This document shows, piece after piece, positions 56,589 to 64,000 of a stretch of DNA of 64,000 nt (its first letter is position 1; every line of letters starts with the position of its first letter). The DNA is from Nocardioides halotolerans DSM 19273 (lineage in GTDB: Bacteria > Actinomycetota > Actinomycetes > Propionibacteriales > Nocardioidaceae): contig NZ_AUGT01000009.1 of assembly GCF_000422805.1 (NCBI RefSeq), positions 382,727 to 446,726 on the forward strand, given 5' to 3'. The translations under genes and the position numbers were made by a program. The notes under the pieces are model-generated. The model saw only the letters and a program-made list of their open reading frames with translations. It did no database searches and was not told the DNA's origin.

Positions 56589-58123
56589 GGGCCAGAGGGG
56601 TGCGTCGGTTCGTCGGCGTCTCCACCGTCGCCCTGGGTGTCGCGGCGATCGCGGCGCCGGCCCACGCGGAGCCGGGTGGGCTCGACCCGACCTACGGCGT
56701 CGCCGGCCGGGCGGTTGTGGACGCCTCGCCGGCGTCCGCCCTCGGCTACGACCTCGCCGTCCTGCCGGACGGCTCCACCGTCGCGGTCGGCTACCTCGGC
56801 CACTCGGACGAGGACGGCTTCGCGGTGAAGATCGGAGCGTCGGGGGTCGTGGACCAGGCCTTCGGTCTGCGCCGGCTCGACCACGACGGGGGGAGCGAGT
56901 GGGCCTCCGCGGTCGCGGTGCAGCCCGACGGCAAGATCGTCGCGGTCGGCCAGACGTCGAAGAACAACGACGGCGCGGTCTGGCGGCTCCTCCCGTCGGG
57001 AGCACCGGACCTCAGCTTCAGCGGTGACGGATTCGCAAGCGTCGACAGCGGCGCCTTCGAAAGCCTCTACGACGTGGCGATCGCACCGGACGGCAAGATC
57101 GTGGTCGTCGGCAAGACGTCGGTCGGCGGTGGTGAGATGGCGGTCTACCGGTTGACCCCGCAGGGCGAGCCGGACCCCACCTTCGACCACGACGGTGCGA
57201 TCGGGTTCGGCGGTGCCGGCAACGATTCGGCCGCCGCCGTCCTGCTCCAACCGGACGGCAAGATCGTCGTCACCGGCTACGACACGGCGTCCCAGTCGCT
57301 GACCGTCCGCCGGCTGACCGCCGGCGGCGCGCCGGACCCGGCGTTCGGCGTGGCGGGCACCGCGACCGTGCCGGGCACCTTCCAGCAGGGCCTCGCGCTG
57401 GCGCTCCAGCCGGACGGCCGGATCCTGGTGGCCGGGCAGGTCCACAGCGGCGCCGACTACGACGCGGTGGTGGTCCGCCTGGACCCGACCGGTGGCGTCG
57501 ACGGCACCTTCGGTGGGCCGACCGGATTCCACGTCGGGCTCGGCGGTGACGAGGCGGTCTACGCGATCGCAGTGGCGCCGGACGGTCGAGTGGTCGGCTC
57601 TGGCGCGACCAGCGCGGGCGCGGACGCCTTCGTCTTCAGGACCAACGCCGACGGGTCGCCCGACCAGGGTCTCGGTCCGGGTGGCGTCCTCCGGGTCAAC
57701 GGTGGCCCGCAGTGGCTGGGCGGGGCGACCGTGCAACCCGACGGCAGGTTCCTGGCCGTCGGCGACGACGGCGCCAGCCGACCCAGGACCGTGGTCTACC
57801 GCTTCCTCGCACCCGGTGCGCCCCCGACCGGGTCGGTCCCGCCCATCTGCCACGGCCGGGCGGCGACGATCGTCGGCACCGACGGCAACGACCGGATCGC
57901 GGGCACGAAGAAGGCCGACGTCATCGTCGCCCTCGGCGGCAACGACGTGGTCAAGGGTCTCGGCGGCGACGACCTGATCTGCGCCGGCGACGGCCACGAC
58001 AAGGTCAGCGGCGGCGCCGGCAAGGACCGGCTGTACGGCGAGCGGGGCAAGGACCGGCTCGTCGGTGGGAGCGGGAAGGACCGCCTCGTCGGAGGCCCGG
58101 ATCGCGACAGCACCAAGCAGTGA
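56585..58123 (+). CDS. Secreted delta-60 repeat protein with RTX-type C-terminus
   Basis: A 512-residue exported protein. Signal peptide (VRARGVRRFVGVSTVALGVAAIAAPAHA), then about seven delta-60 repeats (units like LQPDGRILVAGQ spaced about 52 residues), forming a beta-propeller-like solenoid, and a C-terminal RTX-like block (GGNDVVKGLGGDDLICAGDGHDKVSGGAGKDRL) that should bind calcium. Probably an extracellular adhesin or structural protein. The start is inferred from the GTGA overlap. Confidence 0.85.
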   Translation: MRARGVRRFVGVSTVALGVAAIAAPAHAEPGGLDPTYGVAGRAVVDASPASALGYDLAVLPDGSTVAVGYLGHSDEDGFAVKIGASGVVDQAFGLRRLDHDGGSEWASAVAVQPDGKIVAVGQTSKNNDGAVWRLLPSGAPDLSFSGDGFASVDSGAFESLYDVAIAPDGKIVVVGKTSVGGGEMAVYRLTPQGEPDPTFDHDGAIGFGGAGNDSAAAVLLQPDGKIVVTGYDTASQSLTVRRLTAGGAPDPAFGVAGTATVPGTFQQGLALALQPDGRILVAGQVHSGADYDAVVVRLDPTGGVDGTFGGPTGFHVGLGGDEAVYAIAVAPDGRVVGSGATSAGADAFVFRTNADGSPDQGLGPGGVLRVNGGPQWLGGATVQPDGRFLAVGDDGASRPRTVVYRFLAPGAPPTGSVPPICHGRAATIVGTDGNDRIAGTKKADVIVALGGNDVVKGLGGDDLICAGDGHDKVSGGAGKDRLYGERGKDRLVGGSGKDRLVGGPDRDSTKQ

Positions 58124-58131
58124 ACCCGCCC

Positions 58132-58143
58132 TACGCTGACGCC
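58132..58143 (+). promoter_or_regulatory. Putative leaderless -10 element of the LuxR-AAA gene
   Basis: TACGCT (58132-58137) sits 6 bases before the GTG at 58144, fitting the TAnnnT leaderless pattern; no Shine-Dalgarno. An earlier in-frame GTG at 58120 overlaps the previous stop. Confidence 0.45.
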
Positions 58144-60705
58144 GTGCAGCTGCTCGAACGAGAGCACGAGCTCGACGTGCTCGGTGCCGCCCTCCGCCTG
58201 GTGGGGGAGGGCGGTGCCGGCCTCGGCATCGCGGTGAGCGGCGAGAGCGGTGCCGGCAAGTCGACCGTCGTCGCGACCGCTCTGCAGCAGGGTCCGGCCC
58301 TCCGGACCCTGCGCGGGCAGTGCGAGCCGCTGAGCACGCCTCGGCCGCTCGGGCCGTTCCGCGACCTCGGGCTGCCGGGCGTGGCCGACACGACCGACGA
58401 CGCGGGCCTGCGCGAGGCGGTGCTGCAGGAGCTCGGGTCCGAGCCGACTGTCCTCGTCGTCGAGGACCTGCACTGGCTCGACGAGGCATCCGCGGAGCTG
58501 CTCCGCTTCCTCGTGCGGCGGGTCGAGACCGTCCCGCTCGCGGTCGTGGTGAGCTACCGCGACCTGGAGATCGGAGCGCACCACCCCGCCCGGCAGCTGC
58601 TGGGCGACTTCGCGGTGCTCGACGGCCTCCGGACCCTGGTGCTGCGGCCGCTGAGCGAGGCCGCGGTGGCCGCCGCCGTCGCCGACACCTCCCTCGACGC
58701 GGCGCGCGTCCACCGGCTCACGGGCGGGAACCCGTTCTTCGTCGCGCAGGTCGCCAGAGAACCCGACCGGCCGATGCCGTCCTCGGTCCGCGACGCCGTG
58801 CTGGCCCGGATCGACGACGTGGAGCTCGACGACCTGGAGATCCTCCAGCTCATCGCCTGCGCCCCCGACCGCCTCGACGACCGGGTGCTGCCGCTGGTCG
58901 GGGTCGACCTACCGACGCTGCGCAGGCTCGACGCGACCACGCTCCTGGGCCGCAGCGACCGCGGCGTGGTCTTCCGGCACGAGCTGGCCCGGCTGGCGGT
59001 CGAGAGCACGATCCCGCCCGGGGGCGCGCCGCGGCTGCACCAGCGGCTGCTGGAGGCGCTCGAGCAGCTCGAGCCCCAGGATCCGGCGGTGCTGACCCAC
59101 CACGCGCTCGGCGCGCGCGACGTGGACCGCACGCTCGCGCACGCGCGGGCGGCGGCCGCCCAGGCGGTGGCGGCGGCGTCCAACACGGAGGCGGCGTCGT
59201 TCCTCGAGATCGCGCTCAACCACCTCCCCACCACCGCGGCACCGCTGGAACGGGCCCTGCTGCTGTCGCAGCTGACCCGGCAGCAGTACTTCATCGGCCG
59301 CCACCGCGACGCGATCGCGACCGCACGCGCCAGCATCCGCCTCTGGGAGGAGGCCGGTGAGCAGGCCGGCGTCGCCGAGGCCTACGCCGGCCTGGCCGTG
59401 CTCGAGTACCAGAGCGGGCACAGCGCGACCAGCACCGTGCACGCCCGGCGGGCGACCGAGATCGCCGACGCGTGCGGCGTACCGACCGCTGTGGCTCGCG
59501 CCTACACCGACGCGGCGATGCTCGCCGTCATCGGCAGCGACCTGCCTCGGGCGGTCGAGTGTGCCGCCCGCCTGCTCGCCGTCGCCACCGAGGCCGGGCT
59601 CGAGGAGTTCGAGGTGGCCGGCCGGATGATGAGTGCCGCGGTCCCGTGCGTGACCGGCGAGTCCTGGGCGCGCACGGAGGTGCTCCGCTGGGCCGAGGAG
59701 GCGCGTGAGCAGGGCTGGGACGAGCTGGCCTGGCGCGGCCACATCCTCGTCTTCTCCGCGGACCACGAGCACGGCAGCGTCCGGGCCGCCCAGCGCATCA
59801 TCGAGGACACCCTCGCCTACGTGACCGAGCGCGACCTCGGCGTCGCCCGGCTGTGGCACCTGAGCTTCCGGGGGCTCGTCCACCTGACGGCGGGCCGGTG
59901 GAGCGCGGCGGAGGAGGACTGCCGGACCGCGATCGACGACGTCGAGCTGGGGGCGAACATCTGGCCCGACACGGTGCTCGGGCTGCTCTCCCTGCGCCTC
60001 GGCCGGGGCGGCGCGGACGAGCTGCTCGAGGGGGCGTGGAGGAAGGCGCGCGGCGCGGACGAGCCGCTGCGCTACTTCCCGGTCCTCTGCGCGCTCGCCG
60101 AGGCCATGTGGATGACCGGGCGTCCGGACCCGCGCGTCACCGACTTCGCGGTGGACAACCTGCAGCGACTCGCGTCCTCGCCCGACGCGATCTGGGCGGG
60201 GGGACGGCTGGCGGTCTGGCTGCGGCGCCTGGGGCTGCTCACCGCACGACCCGCGGAGATCGGTGAGCCCTACCGGATGCTGCTCGAAGGGCGCCACGTC
60301 GACGCCGCCGCGTGGTTCCGGATGGCGGGTGACGGCTTCGCCGAGGCCCTCGCGCTGTCGGACTCCCCGGAGCCGGAGCACCGGCTCGAAGCCGTGGCCC
60401 TGCTCGACCGGCTGGGCGCGATCGGCACCGCGGACCGGCTGCGGGTCGAGCTGCGCAGCGACGGGCTGGACAGCGTGCCGCAGCGGCCGCGGGAGAGCAC
60501 CCGCGCCAACCCCGGTGGCCTCACCAACCGCCAGCTCGACGTCGCCCGGCTGGTGGCGAAGGGGCTGTCCAACAACGAGATCGCGGCGCGCCTCTACATC
60601 TCGCCGAAGACCGCCGACCACCACGTGTCTGCGATCCTCGCGAAGCTCGAGCTGCCGAACCGGCGCGCCGTGGTCGTGCGCGCCGACGAGCTGGGCCTCG
60701 TCTGA
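58144..60705 (+). CDS. Large LuxR-family regulator with AAA ATPase (LAL/MalT-like)
   Basis: An 853-residue STAND-type regulator. Walker A SGESGAGKST (about 32-41), Walker B VLVVEDLHWLD and an NB-ARC-like module are followed by a TPR-rich sensor region (about 330-750) and a C-terminal LuxR HTH (GGLTNRQLDVARLVAKGLSNNEIAARLYISPKTADHHVSAILAKL). Such LAL regulators respond to sugars or secondary-metabolite cues. The start is uncertain between GTG 58144 and GTG 58120. Confidence 0.88.
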   Translation: MQLLEREHELDVLGAALRLVGEGGAGLGIAVSGESGAGKSTVVATALQQGPALRTLRGQCEPLSTPRPLGPFRDLGLPGVADTTDDAGLREAVLQELGSEPTVLVVEDLHWLDEASAELLRFLVRRVETVPLAVVVSYRDLEIGAHHPARQLLGDFAVLDGLRTLVLRPLSEAAVAAAVADTSLDAARVHRLTGGNPFFVAQVAREPDRPMPSSVRDAVLARIDDVELDDLEILQLIACAPDRLDDRVLPLVGVDLPTLRRLDATTLLGRSDRGVVFRHELARLAVESTIPPGGAPRLHQRLLEALEQLEPQDPAVLTHHALGARDVDRTLAHARAAAAQAVAAASNTEAASFLEIALNHLPTTAAPLERALLLSQLTRQQYFIGRHRDAIATARASIRLWEEAGEQAGVAEAYAGLAVLEYQSGHSATSTVHARRATEIADACGVPTAVARAYTDAAMLAVIGSDLPRAVECAARLLAVATEAGLEEFEVAGRMMSAAVPCVTGESWARTEVLRWAEEAREQGWDELAWRGHILVFSADHEHGSVRAAQRIIEDTLAYVTERDLGVARLWHLSFRGLVHLTAGRWSAAEEDCRTAIDDVELGANIWPDTVLGLLSLRLGRGGADELLEGAWRKARGADEPLRYFPVLCALAEAMWMTGRPDPRVTDFAVDNLQRLASSPDAIWAGGRLAVWLRRLGLLTARPAEIGEPYRMLLEGRHVDAAAWFRMAGDGFAEALALSDSPEPEHRLEAVALLDRLGAIGTADRLRVELRSDGLDSVPQRPRESTRANPGGLTNRQLDVARLVAKGLSNNEIAARLYISPKTADHHVSAILAKLELPNRRAVVVRADELGLV

Positions 60706-60883
60706 CCCTTCGGTCACGGCGCGGACACGGCCGGGTCACTGGAGCATCACCTTTCGCCGATCGCCATCGACGGCATCGATGAGTGCGCGCGACGCCTCGC
60801 ACCCGGCAACACAGTGGCGACTGTGGACACACCTCGCGCCGACGGTCCGACGGCGCGCGTCCACGGACCCCTCGGAGGGGTAT

Positions 60884-60920
60884 CCGGGTGGCCGGCTCCT
60901 GCTACGAGCCGGCCGCCCGG
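60884..60920 (+). promoter_or_regulatory. Strong hairpin in the leader of the OppA-like lipoprotein
   Basis: A 15-bp stem CCGGGTGGCCGGCTC (60884-60898) with its complement (60906-60920, one G-U), loop 7 bases, 31 bases before the ATG at 60952. A smaller CCCCTC/GAGGGG stem precedes it. It may be an attenuator-like or stabilising leader. Confidence 0.5.
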
Positions 60921-60951
60921 GACTTCGAGACCACCCACGAAGGAGACCCGG

Positions 60952-62715
60952 ATGACCAGCAGTCGACGCAGCAGGTTCGCCGCGCTCGCCGCGGCCACCG
61001 CCCTCACGCTCGGCTTCGCCGGGTGTGGCGGCGACGGCGGGGGCGGGGGAGGAGCGGCGAACCACCCGCAGGAGCGCACCGAGGCCACCAAGGGCGGTGC
61101 GGTGTTCTCGCTCGAGCAGGCCGTGACCCAGACCCTCGACCCGCAGCGCGTCTACTCCGGCCGCGACATCTCCTACCTCGGCAACCTGGTCTACCGCAGC
61201 TGGGTCATGTTCCCTCCCGGCGCGACAGACACGACCGAGGGCTCCACGCCGATCCCCGACCTCGCCACCGACACCGGCCAGAGCAACGAGGACGCCACCG
61301 AGTGGTCGTTCACGGTCAAGGACGGCCCGACGTGGCAGGACGGCAAGCCGGTCACGTGCGAGGACTTCAAGTACGGCGTCTCGCGGACGTTCGCAACCGA
61401 CGTCATCACCGGTGGGCCCAACTACATCATCGGCTACCTCGACGTCCCGGAGGACGCCGACGGCGCGCCTGCCTACAAGGGTCCCTACACCGGTGAGGGC
61501 CAGGACGCCTTCGACCAGGCCGTGAGCTGCGAGGGCAGCACGATCACCTACCGGTTCAAGAAGCCGTGGCCGGACTTCCCGCTCGCCATCGCGGCGCTGC
61601 GCGCGTTCGACCCCTACCGCGCCGACCAGGACAAGGGCGACGCCTCGAAGTACCTGGCGTTCTCGTCCGGTCCGTACATGCTCGACGACAAGGGCTGGAA
61701 CGAGGACTCGGGCGGCACCTTCGTGCGCAACCCCGCGTGGGACGGCACCGAGGACACCAACCGCGAGGCGAACCCGGACACGTTCACCTTCGAGATCGGC
61801 CTCGAGCCCGAGGTCATCGTCGACCGGCTCATCGCCGACGAGGGTGACGACAGGAACGCCATCACGTCGAGGAACGTGACACCGGCGCAGTACCCCCAGA
61901 TCTCGGGCGACGTGGCCGACCGCGCAGTCAACCTCCAGTCGCCGTTCAGCAACTACCTGGTGCCGAACTTCAACCGCCTGACCAACCTCAAGGTGCGCCA
62001 GGCGCTGGCGGCGGCCACCGACCGCGGCGCGTACGTCGGTGCGCTCGGTGGCGACAACGCCTCGGCGCCGTCGCTGTCGATCGTCAACCCGGCGACGCCG
62101 GGCTACGTGGCGAACCCGAGCTTCGGCGAGGCCGAGGGCGGCGACGTCGAGGGCGCCAAGGCTCTCCTCGAGGAGTCGGGCGAGACCCTGCCCTACCCGA
62201 TCAAGCTCACCTACCCGATCGGGTCGGACGCGTTCGACAAGGCGCTGGCGGCGCTGAAGGCGACGTACGACGAGGCCGGATTCAACGTGACGCTGGACGG
62301 TCTGGACCCGTCCGGGCCCTACTACGACACCGTCCAGAAGCCCGGCTCCGACAGCGACCTGATCTGGGGAGGCTGGGGCGCCGACTGGCCGTCGGTCTCC
62401 ACGGTGATCCCGCCGCTGTTCGACAGCCGGATCAACATCAGCAAGACGTCGAACGGCCAGGACTACGGCAACTACTCCAGCGACGAGGTGAACGCCGCCA
62501 TGGACGCGGCGTCCGCGGAGACGGACCTCGACAAGGCCAACGAGATGTGGTCCGAGGTGGACAACATGCTGGCCGAGGACGTGGCCTACATCCCGCTCGA
62601 CATCACGCAGTTCTACTTCCTGCACGGGTCGAACATCGAGAACTACGTGAACTCGGTGTCCAGCAGCGGCTACGCCGACCTCGGGGTCATCTCGGTCAAG
62701 GGCGGAGGCGCCTGA
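60952..62715 (+). CDS. Family 5 ABC transporter substrate-binding lipoprotein (OppA/DppA-like)
   Basis: A 587-residue extracellular solute-binding protein. Lipobox GFAGC with Cys25 and a Gly-rich linker, then the SBP_bac_5 domain (ATEWSFTVKDGPTWQDGKPVTCEDFKYGV). Members bind oligopeptides, nickel or sugars. No permease or ATPase gene follows; the next genes are a LysR fragment and a patatin, so this is an orphan binding protein. AAGGAGA precedes the ATG. Confidence 0.92.
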   Translation: MTSSRRSRFAALAAATALTLGFAGCGGDGGGGGGAANHPQERTEATKGGAVFSLEQAVTQTLDPQRVYSGRDISYLGNLVYRSWVMFPPGATDTTEGSTPIPDLATDTGQSNEDATEWSFTVKDGPTWQDGKPVTCEDFKYGVSRTFATDVITGGPNYIIGYLDVPEDADGAPAYKGPYTGEGQDAFDQAVSCEGSTITYRFKKPWPDFPLAIAALRAFDPYRADQDKGDASKYLAFSSGPYMLDDKGWNEDSGGTFVRNPAWDGTEDTNREANPDTFTFEIGLEPEVIVDRLIADEGDDRNAITSRNVTPAQYPQISGDVADRAVNLQSPFSNYLVPNFNRLTNLKVRQALAAATDRGAYVGALGGDNASAPSLSIVNPATPGYVANPSFGEAEGGDVEGAKALLEESGETLPYPIKLTYPIGSDAFDKALAALKATYDEAGFNVTLDGLDPSGPYYDTVQKPGSDSDLIWGGWGADWPSVSTVIPPLFDSRINISKTSNGQDYGNYSSDEVNAAMDAASAETDLDKANEMWSEVDNMLAEDVAYIPLDITQFYFLHGSNIENYVNSVSSSGYADLGVISVKGGGA

Positions 62716-62742
62716 TCGAGGAACCGGCCAGCGCGATACGGG

Positions 62743-62771
62743 TGCGGCCCTGCCTTTCGGGCAGGGCCGCA
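62743..62771 (+). terminator. Rho-independent-type terminator of the OppA-like gene
   Basis: Perfect 12-bp stem TGCGGCCCTGCC (62743-62754) with its complement (62760-62771) and loop TTTCG, 28 bases past the stop, followed by TCCTTCC. The best single terminator in the window. Confidence 0.85.
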
Positions 62772-62868
62772 TCCTTCCGCGTCCCGACCCAGCCGACGCA
62801 AGGTGCGCCGATGCCGACCTGTGACCCAACCGTGACGGCCGCCACACCCACGTCGCGCCGCCGAGCAC

Positions 62869-62880
62869 GAGACTGAGCCC
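62869..62880 (+). promoter_or_regulatory. Putative -10 element of the LysR-HTH gene
   Basis: GAGACT (62869-62874) is 6 bases before the GTG at 62881, as at other leaderless starts here; its first base departs from TAnnnT. Confidence 0.35.
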
Positions 62881-63195
62881 GTGGCTGACGGGTCCTTCCT
62901 GGAGCGTCCGCGCCTGCTGGCGCTCCACGTGGGTGAGATCGCGTCGTTCGTCGCGCTCGTGGACCACGACGGGTTCACCGCCGCCGCCCGGGTGATGAAC
63001 CTGTCGCAGGCCGCCTTCAGCGCCCGCATCATCCGGCTCGAGCGCGCCCTCGGCGTCACGCTCGTCGACCGGTCCGTGCGCCGGCTGACGCTGACCCGCG
63101 AGGGCCGCGCCTTCCAACCCCTCGCCCGCTCACTGCTCGTCATGCTCGGCGCCGTCGCCGACTCCGTCGACGCCCATCGGGCCGCAGGCGCCTGA
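62881..63195 (+). CDS. Stand-alone LysR-type DNA-binding domain protein
   Basis: A 104-residue protein with the LysR winged HTH (IASFVALVDHDGFTAAARVMNLSQAAFSARIIRLERALGVTLVDRSVRRLTLTREGRAF) and linker helix, but no effector domain. The stop is clean and followed by structured intergenic DNA, not by a broken effector-domain frame. It could be a remnant of a LysR gene or a functional truncated regulator. Confidence 0.85.
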   Translation: MADGSFLERPRLLALHVGEIASFVALVDHDGFTAAARVMNLSQAAFSARIIRLERALGVTLVDRSVRRLTLTREGRAFQPLARSLLVMLGAVADSVDAHRAAGA

Positions 63196-63198
63196 CGC

Positions 63199-63235
63199 CG
63201 AGTCGGCGTTACTGATGAGCAGTAGCGCCGACTCG
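63199..63235. repeat. Tandem palindrome 3' of the LysR gene, copy A
   Basis: Arms CGAGTCGGCGTTACTG (63199-63214) and CAGTAGCGCCGACTCG (63220-63235), one mismatch, loop ATGAG. It starts 4 bases past the LysR stop. Confidence 0.82.
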
Positions 63236-63250
63236 CGGTGCGCTGCCGAC

Positions 63251-63291
63251 GCCGAGTCGTCGTTACTGATGAGCAGTAACGCCGACTCGGC
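63251..63291. repeat. Tandem palindrome 3' of the LysR gene, copy B
   Basis: Arms GCCGAGTCGTCGTTACTG (63251-63268) and its complement (63274-63291), one mismatch, identical ATGAG loop. Copies A and B start 52 bases apart and share arms and loop, a duplicated hairpin between convergent genes. From 63292 to 63395 nothing else is supported. Confidence 0.82.
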
Positions 63292-63395
63292 ATCGATCTG
63301 CGCACAAGTCGTCCACCTCGCGCGCACAAGGAGGGGCTGTCCGGCCGTCGTCCACACCATCGTGGGCAGGTCGGGGCGGGTGGGGCCGGTTCGCG

Positions 63396-64000
63396 CTAGT
63401 GGGTGTCTGCGGCGACGAAGCCGGCGAGGTGGGCCGGGCCGACCAGGGTCGCGAGGGCGCGGCCGAACTCGCACATGTCCTCGATGAACTCGACGCCGTC
63501 GATGCGGTCGAGGCTCTCGGTCGAGAGGTGCCCGACGCCGAGCTGCTCGAGGCTGGCGGGGTGGGTCTCGGCGTCGTACCGCACGTAGCTGAACAGCGGC
63601 TCGGCGAGCAGCCCGGCACCGCCGACGAGGTCGCCGAGCTCGTTGTCGAGCGGCGGGCCGGCGCGGCACTCGCCGAGCACCCGGCACAGGTAGTCGTTCT
63701 GGACGGCGGCGCTGTGGATCAGTGCTTCGGGCACCTGCGTGGCGTAGTCGAGCAGGTTGAGGTCGTCGGCGCGCAGGTCGGTCTGCAGCCGCTCGCTGGT
63801 GCCCGTGCCGACGCTGACCAGGAGCAGCTCGTCGCGGCCGGTCGGCCAGCCGAGGCCGTACGCCGGCAGGGTCGCCATGAGGGCCAGCTGGAGCGCCGGG
63901 TTGTTGAGCGTCGTGACCGCGCCGTCGCTGAACACGAACGTCCGACCCCCGACCACGACCTCCTCGGGCACGAAGAAGGTCGGCGCGGCCGAGCTCGCGC
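63396..64000 (-). CDS. Patatin-like phospholipase, N-terminus cut by window end
   Basis: C-terminal part of a patatin-family lipid acyl hydrolase. Visible are the SSAAPTFF segment and DGAV with the catalytic Asp (normally DGG/DGA), then NNPALQL and the C-terminal helices. The nucleophile GxSxG lies outside the window. The frame stays open to base 64000, so the coordinates are partial at the 5' end. Family members cleave acyl chains of phospholipids or galactolipids; the substrate is unknown. Confidence 0.88.
   Translation of the reverse strand, partial: ASSAAPTFFVPEEVVVGGRTFVFSDGAVTTLNNPALQLALMATLPAYGLGWPTGRDELLLVSVGTGTSERLQTDLRADDLNLLDYATQVPEALIHSAAVQNDYLCRVLGECRAGPPLDNELGDLVGGAGLLAEPLFSYVRYDAETHPASLEQLGVGHLSTESLDRIDGVEFIEDMCEFGRALATLVGPAHLAGFVAADTH

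Noticed and set aside
63199..63291. Two similar hairpins resembling a tiny CRISPR array
   Set aside because: Only two units, arms fully palindromic with a fixed loop, no spacer of uniform length and no cas genes nearby.

Overview
The window is GC-rich throughout and almost gap-free, with many GTG starts and ATGA/GTGA stop-start overlaps. Its family content is actinobacterial: DUF3263, DUF4032, DUF2510 and CGNR proteins, an ECF42 sigma factor with DGPF partners, a CebR-type operator, a HAIR-like box at lon, CIRCE boxes at groEL and KstR-type operators. A Nocardioides-like member of the Nocardioidaceae is my best guess, from gene content and style only. No phage, plasmid, transposase, CRISPR or rRNA is visible. 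The single tRNA is tRNA-Thr(TGT).

Layout. 1-2815: end of a branched-chain amino acid ABC transporter operon (livF) with a secreted anchored protein and a small membrane protein. 2812-6775: DUF4032 protein, SoxR, an SDR under a KstR-type operator, and a type VII-secretion-like protein. 6893-9132: tRNA-Thr and malQ. 9409-12470: secreted collagen-like protein, DUF2510 protein, TRIC-type channel, pdxY. 12608-15812: GMC oxidoreductase plus aldehyde dehydrogenase under a second KstR-type operator. 15844-21405: extradiol dioxygenase, ung, monoamine oxidase, CGNR regulator, zinc dehydrogenase, YjbR protein. 21433-27467: PLP lyase coupled to an MFS carrier, a PhaC-like hydrolase with a histone-like tail, a GltB-like flavoprotein. 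27520-34571: otsA and otsB (trehalose) flanking a secreted protein, a two-component system, an oxidoreductase, DUF3263 and LytR_C proteins. 34751-39054: two tandem GGDEF-EAL proteins. 39161-43409: lon, then a SAM riboswitch driving thrC and a CysO-like sulfur carrier. 43517-50986: a third GGDEF-EAL protein, a degenerate 2H-phosphoesterase-like protein, the ECF42/DGPF cassette, an ATP-grasp enzyme and a SigE-type ECF pair. 51141-53986: CebR-like regulator and groEL. 54121-60705: a second ECF pair, a MobA-like transferase, a zinc ribbon, DUF4242, a delta-60/RTX secreted protein and a large LuxR-AAA regulator. 60952-64000: orphan OppA-like lipoprotein, a stand-alone LysR DNA-binding domain, and a patatin cut by the window end.

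Three themes cross the window. (1) Stress and nutrient circuits carry readable cis elements: two CIRCE boxes, a HAIR-like box over the lon start, a SAM riboswitch, a CebR palindrome and two KstR-type sites. (2) Many promoters look leaderless, with a TAnnnT-like hexamer 6-7 nt before the start codon. (3) Intergenic gaps 3' of genes hold long palindromes: one dispersed family with three copies, and three sites with tandem hairpin pairs.

Most genes are ordinary chromosomal functions. The least ordinary candidates are the riboswitch-controlled thrC-cysO pair, the palindrome families, the active/degenerate GGDEF-EAL tandem, and the PhaC-like protein with a Lys/Ala tail.
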